This document shows, one piece after another, positions 47,438-60,259 of a stretch of DNA of 64,000 nt; position 1 is the first letter of the stretch, and each line of letters starts with the position of its first letter. The DNA is from Limanda limanda (Eukaryota > Chordata > Actinopteri > Pleuronectiformes > Pleuronectidae), in assembly GCF_963576545.1 (NCBI RefSeq), contig NC_083638.1:27510900-27574899 (forward strand), in the 5' to 3' direction. The position numbers and the translations under genes are program-made. The notes beneath the pieces were generated by a model. The model ran no database searches. It worked only from the letters and a program-made list of their open reading frames with translations, and had not been told where the DNA came from.

Positions 47438-48555
47438 ATGAAGACTCTGATGGTGTTTGATTTTGACCACACTGTGGTGGATGACAACAGTGACACCTGG
47501 GTGATCAGGTAAATTACATATTGATTGATCAATGAATGAATCACAACATAATCCCCTACAACCACAAGTAAGACGAACATATTCAAGCTGCAAATGTATG
47601 TTTTAATCTATTGAATTGCTGCTTTCATTTTACACGAGTAGATCAACATACCACACTGACTGCATCACCACATACACCAATCAGTGACCAAGTTTAATGT
47701 TGTCCTTATTGCTGAAGATCTAAAACACGATTTATTTATATTTGTATGTAGAGCAATACCCCAGTCTTCTCCACAGTGGATCTATTCTTGTTCTCTGTGT
47801 TTCCAGATGCCTTCCAGATCAGACTCTCCCTGACTCTGTGAAGAATTCCTACAGAAAAGGCCACTGGACTGAGTTCATGGGCCGAGTGATGAACTACATA
47901 GGTGAGAATTAGTTGTATTTAGTGTTCACTCATGCACGCATAGAGCTTTACAAAATGTAAGTCCCCTTTCTACTTGTCCATTCGCCCAGGAGACCAGGAG
48001 GTCAGCCCTGACACGGTCCGCAGTGTGATGGAGACCATCCCCTTCACAGATGGAATGACAGACTTGCTGACATTCATATCACAGAATAAAAGCACCATCG
48101 ACTGCATCGTCATCTCCGACTCCAACACCATGTTCATAGAGTGCATCCTCCAGGCAGCCGGGCTCCATGTGGCTGTTGACCAGGTTTTCACCAACCCAGC
48201 CAAGTTCAACGAGCTCGGGTACTTGGAGGTACAGTGCTACCACTCTCACGACTGCGATCGATGCCCCGTCAACCTCTGTAAGAGGAAAGTCCTGGAGCTC
48301 TACCTTACAGGGCAGTCTGATATAAGTGTGGAGTATCAGCGTATATTTTACGTGGGCGATGGCGGGAATGATTTCTGCCCTACTTCCTGTCTGAGGAGGC
48401 ATGATGTTGTAATGCCCAGGAAGGGGTTCACCCTGGAGAAACTGCTGGCCAAACGTGAAGGGCAGGAACCGGACACTTCTTTGAGAGCCAGAGTCCTTGC
48501 ATGGAGCAGCGGCACAGACATCCTCCAGGAACTGAAGGCTACTATGCAGATGTAG
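47438..48555 (+). CDS. phospho2: phospho2, HAD-type phosphatase (3 exons, 243 aa)
   Basis: Coding exons 47438-47508, 47807-47901 and 47990-48555, all GT-AG, total 244 codons with TAG. HAD motif I DFDHT is at residues 8-12 (nucleophile D8, acid D10), motif II ISDSN at 97-101, a conserved Cys-rich segment HSHDCDRCPVNLCKRK at 140-155 provides the motif III lysine region, and motif IV GDGGND at 178-183. The blocks DDNSDTW, SYRKGHWTEFMGRV and VMPRKGFTLEK fit PHOSPHO2 (about 241 aa); the paralogue PHOSPHO1 is longer at the N terminus. Known role: cytosolic magnesium-dependent phosphatase with in-vitro activity on pyridoxal 5'-phosphate. All catalytic residues are intact. Confidence 0.95.
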
Positions 48556-50080
48556 GCAGCGCCCGTATAGAATATTTGACTGACTTCTCTGTTGTAAAGG
48601 AAATATTGCAAATGTTGGGTCAGCACTGTAGGGTGCTCATGCTGTTCCCTGCAGGATTATTTTAAATAATGACAGTGTTTATCATTTTAAAAGTAAAGGT
48701 AAAATCAAGTTGGATTTGAACAAACAAATGGTTGCTTTCTTGTTAAGAATCAGATGACAGGAATGATACCTCTCATATGCCTGGTCAGTTAATATAAAGC
48801 TACAGCAGTTGTTAGCTTAGCCCAGCGGAAAGACTGGAAGCAGGTAGAAACACTGAGCATCCCAGCAGTTGTAGAGCTGAATAGCATTATGTCTTAATCC
48901 AGACAAATTAATTATAATGTGTTGATTGTCGTTAGGGTTTCAACTTGCTTCCTGTATTTCTGCCAGTCTAAACTAATCCCCTCCTGTCTTCATACTAAAC
49001 AGACTGACATTAGAGTATAGCTTCATGGTTAGCTACCAGCAAGAGAAAGCAAATAAGCATAATTCCCCAAAACTACTCTTGTTAGTATATCTCAACCCCC
49101 TGACCAGTGTTCAGGTTTCAGCTTAGCTGTGGTTACCATGTTCCATCATGTTGTTCACCCATCAGTACTTGATGTAAGAGGGGAGAATGTAAGAAATCAC
49201 TTATTGGTTATAGATGTTAAGCCTTTGTGCAACGTTTAGCTAACTTATGTTTAGACGATGTTTAAAAATATCTTAATTATGATTTACTGACACACTCCTT
49301 TTTAAACACCTCTGTTTACAGCAGCAATGTAGCTGCAGACTCCACATAGATTTACATCAGTTTCCTTTAATAAGATTAAAGAAATCAAACAGTATTTTCC
49401 TCTTTATAGAAACGTAAGACTTGCTTATAGAAACTGCAGACGGCCCTTTCACTTACATTTCTCATAATGTCAAAGCAGTTTAATGTTAGTTTTGAAACTG
49501 AATTCACTATTTTTAACATTTTTACATCTCAGGTCTTAGGTTTGAGGTCAACCACGTAAATCAGGTTTTGATAACCTGATCATGTTAACTCTGTGTTGTT
49601 TTTTTTAATGACCTAAACCTAATAAGTTTAAGCTTAATGAACAAAAAGTCCTCATTATACATTGTCCCAGAGGTTTACTTGAGTAATGTGGATAACATTT
49701 CTGACCAAAGGGTTTTTCCATTTGTCCATCCACTGAATGCTTCTCATGTTTAAGCAGGTTTCAGGCTTTGTTCAGTCATGTTATCCAGAATCTGTGCCAA
49801 TATCGCTACAGTCCTGGGACTTAATCCAGATTTATTATAAAGTTAACACTGGACTGTAGTGTTTTTGTTAAAGTGCTGTGCTAATGCACCAGCAATTCTT
49901 CAAAGGGAATTTAAATGTTCAGGAAAACGTGTTTTGAGATTTGTGTGTGACACTTGTGGCAACATGCTTAATAAATTATATATTATTCTTAAATTATAAT
50001 GATGTAATAACAACAAGAACCCTTGTGGATTCCTTTTGTAAACCACTGAGTGACAATAAAAAGCTCCTATAACAATGCAG
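48556..50080 (+). other. phospho2: Probable 3' UTR of phospho2
   Basis: AT-rich and without frames. AATAAA occurs at 49970-49975 and at 50055-50060; the second is followed by a GT-rich segment (ATGTGGTGTTGG), a good cleavage context. A shorter UTR is possible. Confidence 0.45.
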
Positions 50081-53000
50081 CAATGTGGTGTTGGACTTCA
50101 TTATATTCGTACATTTTCTGTTTTTCTTATACAAATATAAATAGAGAATAGTGGAGGATTTCTATGTCAGGGGTTTATATCTCTTGGGGTGAATTTGGGT
50201 AATCTTGGACAGTCAGTGAAGTTCTCTAAATGGGAGAATTATGCATGAAGGGACTGAAGTAAAACAATGATCAAATAAAGAGAAGTAGCATATGATCTGC
50301 AGTTGTCAGACAGCAGTTAATGGTAAACACAGTCTGGCTCTGTCTGTTTAAGCTAATTTGCTGGATAACTAACAAGCACATGTGGAGAAGACAATGGGCT
50401 GATGGAAGATGATGGTCGCTCACCTGCAAAGACTGTCTGTTACCTGAATTGCCCCAATAGAATGACACGTGTCATTCTTTCAGTAATGTACAAATGTACA
50501 TTACTGAAAGAACAAACTGTTATTGTTATTTAAAAAAAAAAGAAGTGATACACCTTGAATAGAGTGTTTTAATACATTTTTGTTTATTTAAGATAGGGTT
50601 CCTTATGAAAGAAATATGATTTTTATATATCAATATGAATTATTTACATTTCTATGAATAATCGAAATTTCCCTCAAAATTTCTTCCATAATGCTTTTTA
50701 TAGAAATTGGTTATATTGACATGTGGCATCATGCATAAAGTGAGTTGATGAAGGCTTTTTTTTAACCTAATACAAGTGTCCCAGTTTATTAAATTCAAGC
50801 AGAATTTCTTTTTTGGCACACAACACTAATAGTTAACGTTAACATTGCTGAGATATTAACAGGACAAATGAAATAGTTTTACCTGATGGTGATGATGCAA
50901 ATGATGCAATACATGGGACATACATATTTGTGTGTTTGTGTAGTAAAGGTTATAGAGCCATCATTGTCTTTTATGACATCATTATTGACATGAGCTTTGC
51001 AACAGGGTCTGGAAAGCAGGTAATTTCCCATGGCCCTGAGCTGAAAGGGGGCCCCTGAGAACGGCTGATTTGTCCAGAGAAATTTTAATTTTGTAAGAGC
51101 CCCCTTGAAGTCTTTGATGGGCTTTGTACAGCAGACTGAAAAGACACCACTGTTGAAAACCCTCTAACGAGGCCCCATGCCACTATCTTCCTGCCAAAAG
51201 CATAATCATTTCAGAGGTTTTGTTCAACACTGGGATGTCTAGATGTATTTGATTTGCCTGGGATGGTGGTGGGGATTTTAACAATAACTCTTAACTATTT
51301 TTCTTTTATCTATGTGTATGCAGGAAGATTGAAGAATGTAATGATGTAGGTTGTACTTTTTTGCATAAGTAACAACTGTGTGCAACAGTGTGGTGTCAAA
51401 CTGGGGCAATCGTAATGTGACTAGTTTAGAGAGATTGGTGGTCAGGTCAGAAAGCAGACTCAGAAAGTGCCAGAGCAGCAAAAGACTCGATACACCAGCA
51501 TGCATTGCAGGGACCAGGCCTGTTACATTTTAATTAAGGAGCTGCAGGCACTTTTTCCACATACGTGTAAAAAGTACACACTGAGTGCAAAAACATCACA
51601 CCTCTCTTCACATGAACTCACAGCTTTTGAACACTGAGTATCTATCAGCGTAAATGCAGCCTGGTCAGACACGTAAATAAACAATACCCTTCTGAGCACA
51701 GTTGTTAAGTTTGACTGTTTAAATGTTGCTCCAGTCCAGATATTTGTTTCACATCTGTGCAGCAGATCACTGCCTGGTCGATTTCCACTGAGATTAATTA
51801 TGCGAATGCCAATGTTGTGCCAAAGGTCACTGTAGCTTTCAGTGCCAACAGCAGTCAAGCTTACATGCAGCCAATTGATTAGTTGATGAATACAAAACAA
51901 CTTTTTTGTAAATCAATACATAGTTTGGAGTCTTTAAAAAAATATGAATGTAAACTGAATATCTGTAGGATGAGAGAACTGATGATCAGGCAGCAGAGGA
52001 AGTCACCCCGGACATTTTCCACATTATTCAGACAATTAACTGATTGATAAACATTTTCATAGTGAGGGTCCATATCTAGTTTTATCTTAATCTATGAACC
52101 ATTCCTGTTGCCTTAACGGGCCCATTGATTTAAATCTGCCGCAGCCTAAAGGTCTTTTAACCCTCCCCCCACTGCATCCCTCTCCTTACAGCCACTGTCG
52201 TCTCATTTCCACTCTGTTGACAACTGTAGTGACATAATGTGGATTGCTTGCATGTGATCCTGGTCGATGCCATTGTTAGATCAGTGTTGTGGAACACATC
52301 AAACCATATTGAAGAATAAACCACTAGAGAGACCCCACCATGATGATCATGACTTCTGCCCAGTTGTGCCAACCATCCAAAATATAATCATTTCGATTTT
52401 GATACAATTTGAAAGGAGTAGCTCCTAAAATAATATTTATATTCAATATAATGCGTATTAGCTCCAGCCCGCGTGTGACCCTAGTAGGATAAGCAGTATA
52501 GATAAGGAATCTGATCTAATATCATAGAATCTAAAACAATCTAATACAATACAATATAATCTTATTTAATATGATAATTATAATTAAATATAATTGATTG
52601 TATATACACACAAATATTTACATGTAATACAGATAGAAATATGCATAAACACTCAGCACACAAAAACAAAGCTCACTAGGAAAGATGTTGTAAAACTGTG
52701 TTCACATTTTTCTATTCAGTCCTGCTCCACTATGAGGAGAAGATGGAGCTCTTCTCCTCGTGCTCATGCTGCTTCTGAAATGTCCTCTCTTGTATGTTTT
52801 CATCTGCTCTTGGATATTTATGTGCAAAAGTCTGTCAAAATTCCCAACCATTAGGATGCCGAGAGCAAACGTTTCATGTGTGTACAGAGGCAGCGTAAGC
52901 CCGAGAGGAGCTGAGGCAGGAGCCCAGGAAATCTGAGCACAAGCTGGATAAATTTGAGTGTGAGCACAGGGCAGGGTTTTGAGTGAGAGCATTACAAAAA

Positions 53001-53543
53001 ATCTGAACGTAAAATCCAAAAGTCCTGGTCTCAAACTGAAAGATCACACGCTTGAATAAAGATAGGGAGAAATATTCATAACTGAAAAGACCCCACGATG
53101 TGAGAAACTTGGGCTGCTGGATGCCCTGAGAGAGGCCTCTGCTCTGAAGGCCTCTTAACAGACGTTGATCTGCAGTGCTCCTGTACTGCTCTGCCTAATG
53201 ATGGCGCTCTGTGCAAGCAGCTCATCCATCTTGGCTCCCATTCGCTGCTGACATGGCAGAGGAGCAGGAGCCCCGTCAGGTTTGGTATGTGAGAGAGGAG
53301 AAGGTAGAGGAGGTCATCATGCATGGATTATGTCAATTAAAGAAACTGAAGCACTTCAGTACTGTGCAGTCAATCAGCCTTGACCAGTCAAGTTCCTTCC
53401 TCCTCTCAGTGTATCAGACAGACAACTATTTGTGTGGAGGGCTGACTTACAAGTACATGTATGCATAAGGAACACAATCTCATGACAAAATAGCTATGTG
53501 ATTTAAAAGGCCGTCATTCAAGCAGACAACTTTGATTCATGTC
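50081..53543. other. Intergenic, no gene recognised
   Basis: AT-rich. Contains the double palindrome at 50461-50512 and a degraded LINE-like tail near 52460-52505 (GCTCCAGCCCGCGTGTGACC). Open frames at 51523 and 52702 (minus) have no family or splice support. Confidence 0.5.
50461..50512. repeat. Two overlapping perfect palindromes
   Basis: AATGACACGTGTCATT (50461-50476) is a perfect 16-bp palindrome. It overlaps a hairpin with 18-bp perfect arms, TTCTTTCAGTAATGTACA and its complement, with a 2-base loop (50475-50512). Confidence 0.88.
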
Positions 53544-53705
53544 CAGGGCCGGGTCTAGACAGGCATGTATGAGGGGGCAGCCACAAATTGTGGCATTGTG
53601 CTTTATTATATTATTATTATTATAAATTGGGATTTAGTTTGAGGGGGCACAACATTTATTTGAGGGGGCCAGGCCCCCTCTTGCCCCTGCCTAGACCCGG
53701 CCCTG
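53544..53705. mobile_element. 162-bp hAT-type MITE with 8-bp TSD
   Basis: Ends CAGGGCCGGGTCTAGACAGG and CCTAGACCCGGCCCTG are inverted copies. TTCATGTC is duplicated exactly at 53536-53543 and 53706-53713. The interior has repeated GAGGGGGC motifs. Confidence 0.88.
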
Positions 53706-53713
53706 TTCATGTC

Positions 53714-54802
53714 GCGTGTTTCCCATATTAGCAAACATCTGCAGAGCTGTAGCAGGCTGTAGAGAGAAGGTGGAGTCCAGCTGCAGGGTGATGTTCTCCT
53801 GCTCTCCCTGACTTCACACCTCCCTGTCAGAGAGGGTGTTAAAGGGAGAAGAGTCTTCAAGGGAGAGATAAATCATCGCTAAAACCAACATGGTGCAGCC
53901 AGGGCTATGTTCTTTGTGATGGTTAACAGGGGAGCGACACTGATGTGAAGTTTTCTTCCATATTGTGGATGACCTAAGTAACCCTACATGGATTTCAGCA
54001 GCACCTACAGGAATAATACAACTTTAAACTTACAGAGGTTTCGAAAGACAAAAACAGGGGGCGCTACATTATGTGCATGTGTCAATGTCTTCCTTGTAAA
54101 TGTCCCACTGCTGTGTTAGGTAATTACTGCGTACACACACACACACAACCAATCCATCAATCAAATTGTATTTGTATTGCCCATATTCACAAATCACAAT
54201 TAGTCTCATAGGGCTTCACAAGTTGTGACAATCCTGTCTTTATCCCTCGGCAAGGACGAGCTGAAGCTACCAAAAAACATTTTAACAGGGGAAATAATAT
54301 AGACCAGATGTCTGTCGTGTGTAGCAGAGTACATCAACATAATAACAATATTTACAACATTGATGAGAGAAGACTTTTGAGATGAAGGAAGCAGCAATGG
54401 GAATTGTACTGATAGAGGTACAACAGGGTTTGCTTGCCTTTAACATTTTAATTACCATAATCGTGTTACATCTGCCACTCACACACCGATTCCAGCACTG
54501 AAACTGATTCTGACGATGACTAAGTGTAGATATGCTTTGAGTACAATCTCCATTCCTGCTCAATTACATAAGAATTCCTTCTTAAAAAAACAAAAAAAAA
54601 CAGCGATTGCTTTCTTATCAACGTGTTGATGACTTTCTGGATGGAATTTTTGTGAATTTCTGAGTCTGATGTACATTATGGTGTTTTGTATCTACAGCTG
54701 TGATCATTATATAATCAAAAGAGAGGACTGTAATGAAAATGATAACTATACTATTATACTACTATTATAATATCTTTAGTTGTGTAACTGCCAATGTGAC
54801 CT
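53714..54802. other. Intergenic with a SINE-like segment
   Basis: The stretch 54142-54250 (ATCAATCAAATTGTATTTGT, TCATAGGGCTTCACAAG) resembles a dispersed fish repeat found near many genes. The rest shows nothing. Confidence 0.45.
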
Positions 54803-54806
54803 TTAA

Positions 54807-55332
54807 AGGGGACCTCTTATGAAAATTCCACTTTTGTAGTGCTTCTACACGTTACTTTGGGTATCTGGCATGTCTACTGACCCAAAAACAACTCCCACAA
54901 TTTGTTATGGTTCCCCTAAGTCGAAAACGTCATTCTTGAGTGACTGCGAATGAGCTTCCATATCGGTCTCTCGTCACAATGAAATGGGAGTCTCTCTTAC
55001 ATGGCCTTGCCCCCCCTCCCCATCTCATCCTCCCCGCCCCCCCTACACTCATTAAAGATACGATATTTGCCAAAGCACTTCACTTCGATTTTGCAAACCT
55101 CGGATACACCTGGAATAGCTAGCTAGCAGCAGGAAGAGCTGGCTCATGAGCTTTTAAAGAAACAGGCACTCAAAACAGGTAAATCTGAGGAGGGCTGTTT
55201 TAGACAGGGTAAAAAAAGGTGCTGTTTTAAATGATCCTTGTGGTATTTTGAACCAAAATATGTTACAGACACTTCATTAAGACCCCAAGGAACCATATCA
55301 ACTTGTGGTAAAATGGGCATAATATGTCTCCT
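54807..55332. mobile_element. 526-bp TTAA-flanked (piggyBac-like) MITE
   Basis: Starts AGGGGACCTCTTATG and ends CATAATATGTCTCCT, imperfect inverted repeats. TTAA lies immediately outside both ends (54803-54806 and 55333-55336), the piggyBac target. No transposase is encoded. The opening phrase is shared with an abundant fish repeat. Confidence 0.78.
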
Positions 55333-55336
55333 TTAA

Positions 55337-57839
55337 GAACCTGCCTCACAGCAGATTCACGCTGGTGTCAGTCATAGACTGTATATATAAAGGTGTCAGC
55401 CTCCGAAAGGTGCACGGCCTAAAAGCCCGACCTGGAGACGTCAGAGCTCTGATATGGTACTCTGTGTACTCGTATCCTCTGCAAAGACCTTGAAGAGGCC
55501 CTCAGTCTGTTTCTACCTCCTGGGATGTCACCTTTCAATCTCTTCACACACACACTTCACCCCTTCAACGCCAGGATCACTTAATCTGCATAAAAGAGCA
55601 CGCCTGCGAAGGTTTCTTTGTCATTCCCTCTATAGAATGCTCCTTGCATGCTGTATGATTGTCTGACCTTCTACCTTCACTAAAAGACTATTGGTCTCAG
55701 ATCTCTTTATTTCAGAATGCTCACCATGGGTCAAATTTCTATCACACCAGTCACAGCAGTATGTGAGTACATCAAAACGAGCCTCCCTCATCTGAAAAAC
55801 ATTCAGAACTGTTTTCCCTGGACCTCCTGCTCCACCAGCTCTTAGTTAAGCCCATGATCTGTTATTTGTCAGAATTCCTCTACTTGACTCTTTGTGCAGC
55901 ACATTTGTTTATTTGTTTACACAATCACTGTTTTTTCAGTTGATGTTCAGACTTCCTTATTCATGTGCAATATTAGTTTTAATTTATGCTGCAGTAACTT
56001 TGCTGCTGGTTTCTTCCATGAACTCTCATCAGGAGTTCATATTTATCCCATTTAAAATTCATCATGGCCTGGGAGTCAAGAAAAGGGCTCTTTTTTATTC
56101 TCATAATGGTGGACTAACACTTTCTTCTCCAGACTGCTGGTAGTGGACATGGAGGTCCGGCCTTGGTGGCCTACATCTACTCTTATAGAGTCACAGTGCA
56201 GTTAGCTGACGGCTGTTCACCTGCTGCAGGTCGGACAGGTGAAGAGGGCCCATGAGGCCTTCTAGCTGCTCCATGCATGGCCCATCCTGGAACAAAAACA
56301 CCTTCAGGCTCTGAGGAGACAGGTCAGAGAACAACTCTCTCCATTTAACAGAATTCCTAACAAGGTCAAAGTGGTAATTTTTAGATGACAACGTGAAAAC
56401 AGTTTTAGTTTTTGCTTTGAATGTTTTTTACTGCTGGGATCTTATAAAAAGGTGTGTCTTTTTAAGTTGAGGACTCTTCAAAGTAATCTTCCACATGAAC
56501 AAATGGGTGCAGACAAAAAACTGTAGTTTTTAATTAAGTGGTCTCTCCAAGAACATAATAAATCTTACCGATCTATTGCAGTCCCTCCATAAATAACTTT
56601 GCTATAAGTTATGGTTACGAAAGTCACTCTATTCCCTGTAGATGCTTTCTGAGTAATCTTATATCATAGAGGCTGAACAATTTGATGCAGGTTTCAGGGG
56701 GCGATGAAAGAAGAGGAATATCTTGGAGTGGATAGACACGGGCTTGGTACTGTCCGAGCATAAGAGAACCAGGAAGTGGTGGCAGAGGTCAGGTGACTGA
56801 ATTCTGACAGCTTGCAAAGGACATTAAACCCTGCGAGCCTTTCCAATATCTTGCTGTAAAATGACTAAATGACCCCAACAGCCTTCTTCCTGTGATCACC
56901 TTAACTCCCATGTTGTAGCAGTATCATAGTGGTTTAATGGAGTACAACATGTTAAAGTTACCAGTGGAACACTTCTTACTGAGATGCAGCACTGGGACAT
57001 AACAGCTGGATGCACTGAGTGGCTCATTGGGGGTGATGAAGGCCAAATCTTTAACCTGGTTCATCTTCTTCAGGGACTCAATGCAACGGTGATCAAACAA
57101 AATATAGAAATGTATATAGTAGATTCATTTGTAACTTGAATGTCATTTTTACCTGACACTGATGAAAATGAAATTGATGAAAATGAAAACAAAAATCATA
57201 ATAATTAAAATGGTTTAATAGTTATAAAACATGGAAAGCACCAAAACTGAACAGATTCTTCGCATGCAGGCCCCATATCTCCATCAAGTAATTTCTGTGT
57301 AATCCTGCCAACAAATAAACCGACAAAAATGAGTTCGAACCGAGCCTGTCTTGGCTTGAAACACAATTCTTGTCATGTCATTTCTCCCTGCAAAATGCTG
57401 GATGTGCCTGGTGCCATTGAACTATACCTGAAAGGGTATACACTCAACACTCTGACCCACACACACACAGAGGAACGGGTCTCACCTGCCAAGATGAAAG
57501 AGAGGAGGACAGGGCTGGGAGGGCGGTGGCCATACCGAGCTCTTAGCAGTACGTCACAGCTCTAAAGAGACCTACCTGCAGAGGGTGGAGAAATATAACT
57601 CTCACACAGATACATGCACATTCACATGCTTGGATCTGTATTTATAATGGCCCAGAGTGTGGAAAGATAGAAGCAATTGCCAAAAATATAGCATCAACTC
57701 CTCCCTTGAATTATTGTAGTGCCAAATGGGTGACCTGGTTTTAAAAGCTCCCAGTCTGGGCTGGTTGGAGTTTTTACTGTTATATATTGTTTCTTCCAGG
57801 GTCTGTCTCTTGAACTTCCTGCCCCAGACCATCAGAAAG
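55337..57839. other. Intergenic, with coding-like fragments of unknown origin
   Basis: No complete gene model could be built. On the minus strand, 56980-57104 reads as FDHRCIESLKKMNQVKDLAF and onward, ending at a consensus donor, and 56220-56288 lies between an acceptor and a donor. Neither was recognised, and their phases do not prove they belong together. Confidence 0.35.
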
Positions 57840-58080
57840 AGCTGGGAAACAGGCTGGAGGAGAGATGTTTAATGCCCAAGTGGATTCCATTATCCCTGGG
57901 GTAGGCTGACACTCAGTGAAATACGCTTTTTTGAGAGAGTCCAAATGCAACAAAATCTGCCATCCAGCGCCTCTTAAGCTGACTAATTAACACAGGCAGT
58001 CATTGCTCCGCTAAACTAACCGTCTCTTGGCTGTGGCTTCATATTTAATGAACGTCTGTGGGAATATTATCGAACTTATC
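57840..58080. promoter_or_regulatory. Possible conserved non-coding element
   Basis: A non-repetitive, balanced-composition block in an AT-rich, gene-poor region, containing a TAATTA core (GCTGACTAATTAACACAGGC). It has the look of a vertebrate enhancer-type element. This is judgement only; conservation cannot be seen here. Confidence 0.2.
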
Positions 58081-58739
58081 CAACTCCTGGCAAGAAAATA
58101 GAGCGTATTTCTCAAACTGACTGTTCTTTTAAGTATTAGGTCACAGCAGGAAATGTGCCCATATGCCCTGATATCAAGAGAGAAGTTGTCATATAGACAA
58201 TATGTTATCATATATAAATATATATATAAAATTCTATATGGTTCATTCTTTTTTATTTTAAACTGACATGGCTAAATTTACAATATTACCCTATATTTGA
58301 TTTGGGATGGATATACATGTACAGTATGTGACATAAATGTCTACAGTGTCAGCATATATTATAAGTGTAAATATAAATAAAAACATATGTTAACATATGT
58401 TCTGTTATATATGTTGTAAATATTTTACACATCTGTATAAGAAAAACAGTAGGAAAAGCAGTGAGTTTTACTAGTAACACTAACAATTTGTTCAATTGTC
58501 TGCAATGACGGTTCAGATTTACACCTGCACTTGTCCCACTGTGACATGTCCAAATGTCTTCTCTTAAGAAAAGGCCAATTGAGACTAAAACACCAAGGTA
58601 ATGTTGCCCCACTTGTGGCTGAGCAGCAGCTACAGTGACCACTAGTGGCAATTATGTGGAATAATGGCAAATGATCAGATGTGTCAGTTGTAAAGTCAAG
58701 AGATCTGAGTCAGCCAGAAATGGCAAAAAACGTCTAAAC

Positions 58740-58740
<1 letters not shown>

Positions 58741-58777
<37 letters not shown>
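58741..58777. repeat. TG microsatellite
   Basis: Pure (TG)n of about 18 units. Confidence 0.95.
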
Positions 58778-60116
58778 AAAATAACTCATCATTTGTTCGT
58801 GGTGAATAATGCGGTGAATGTCCTGCTGTGCTCTCCGGGTGTTTTTACCACGGGGCTGGCCAGAGAAACTACGGAGGCTCTCACTGGGACATTTGCATTC
58901 TCACATACAGACTCTCCGAAGGGGCTTCATATATCAATCTTGTGATACTTCTTTCAAAAGTTACAAAGTGTTGCTTTAAAAAGTAAAAGTAAAAAAAGTA
59001 AAAAAAACTACAATTGTCAAAATGATCAGACAAAGACTTTTTTTTTATTCATTCATTTCAACTTCTTATAGCCACAACATTACAGGAGTCATTGTTACCA
59101 ACCGATGGTGCTTTGTTGTATTCAAGCCACAGCTGAAACTGGTGAACCTACAGTTCAGGGAAATGGAGTGCTCCCCTTTTTAATGCTAAATAAATACAGC
59201 TGCCATTTTCAGAATGTCTCCCATGCAAAAGGCATCTTGTGCTTTCCTGTGTTCATCATCCTGGTTCAGATTTAGATTTATATTTTTTGTTTTGTTTCCA
59301 TTTGTTTCCATGTTTTTGCTCTAAAAATGGATGAAATAGAATAAACGTGGAAATGATGTGTAGGATTGACTCCCCTTACGAATAATAGAAGAGGCTGTTA
59401 GGGCAACTTAAAACCTAAAGTGTTGTTGAGTTAGGAATGTTTGAATCGGTCATGAGATGCCATGAATTTATGAATGAATCCCTCAATTGACTTTTTTCAA
59501 CTCCCACCTGTTCCTGTGTTATGTCTTCATTATTTTTAGCCATGCTATGGGTGCTATGACTTTAGGAATGTCAGTGACACTCTGTAGGATGGTCCATGAG
59601 TCCACAACTCTGGTCCGAACTTAAAATATTTCAACTATTGAATAGAGTTTTAGAGTTTCACACAGACCTCTTCTGGTCTGGAGCTTTTGGACTTTTCATT
59701 TTGGCTACAGGTGTGAAAAGAACCTAAAAGTTTTGTCTAAAGGAGGCAGTCTTGACCTTGATCAAACTGAACCACGGTTTGGTTAATTTTCAGTGTGAAT
59801 TTTATTTTTTTTAGTTAAACATTAAACAATAAAAGATGCACAAGCGGCAGAAGGATCGCTTGTAGTTTCCATCTTCAACCATAATGTTTGAATGACAAGG
59901 ACATTCATTTTTCAGGTAGTAATAGAATAAGGATGCTACAGAGGCAACAAAATGAACTCAGTGAACCAGCTTATTCATTTTCACCATTTAAGCAGAAGGC
60001 TTGCACTTTAAATGCACTCTATTCAAGAAAGTTGAGGTCGGTGAATACAGAAGCTGCATTGAAAACATGTCAGTGGCAGACACAGGACCGTCTACTAATC
60101 GTTTTTTTTTTTACAG

Positions 60117-60259
60117 ATGCAGCCCACGTAGGAGATGACGACAGGACGTACGCATGTCATACAGAGGTCTTTAGTGCAATCCCTATATTCCAATGTGAAA
60201 CCAAAATTAACCAGATCAGTAAACCACTGAAAAAAGCCATGAACCTTGTTTCTGACAAG
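60117..60259 (+). CDS. Orphan exon-like segment
   Basis: A strong polypyrimidine tract and acceptor (TTTTTTTTTTTTACAG) precede 143 bases. They read in frame as AAHVGDDDRTYACHTEVF and on to LVSDK, then a donor (AAG then GTATTT). Entry phase is 1 base short of a codon and exit is phase 0. The family is not recognised and no partner exons were found, so it may be an exon of a gene extending beyond the window, a relic, or chance. Confidence 0.22.

Noticed and set aside
48079..48402. 107-residue minus-strand frame
   Set aside because: Shadow of phospho2 exon 3 on the opposite strand.
53211..53468. Frame beginning MQAAHPSWLPFAADMAEEQE
   Set aside because: Acidic stretch looks gene-like, but there are no splice sites in phase, no family likeness and it ends in ordinary AT-rich DNA.
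56910..56951. snRNA- or tRNA-like hairpin containing GCAGTATCATAG
   Set aside because: 9-bp arms around a U4-like phrase, but no snRNA body, Sm site or tRNA boxes follow; probably chance.
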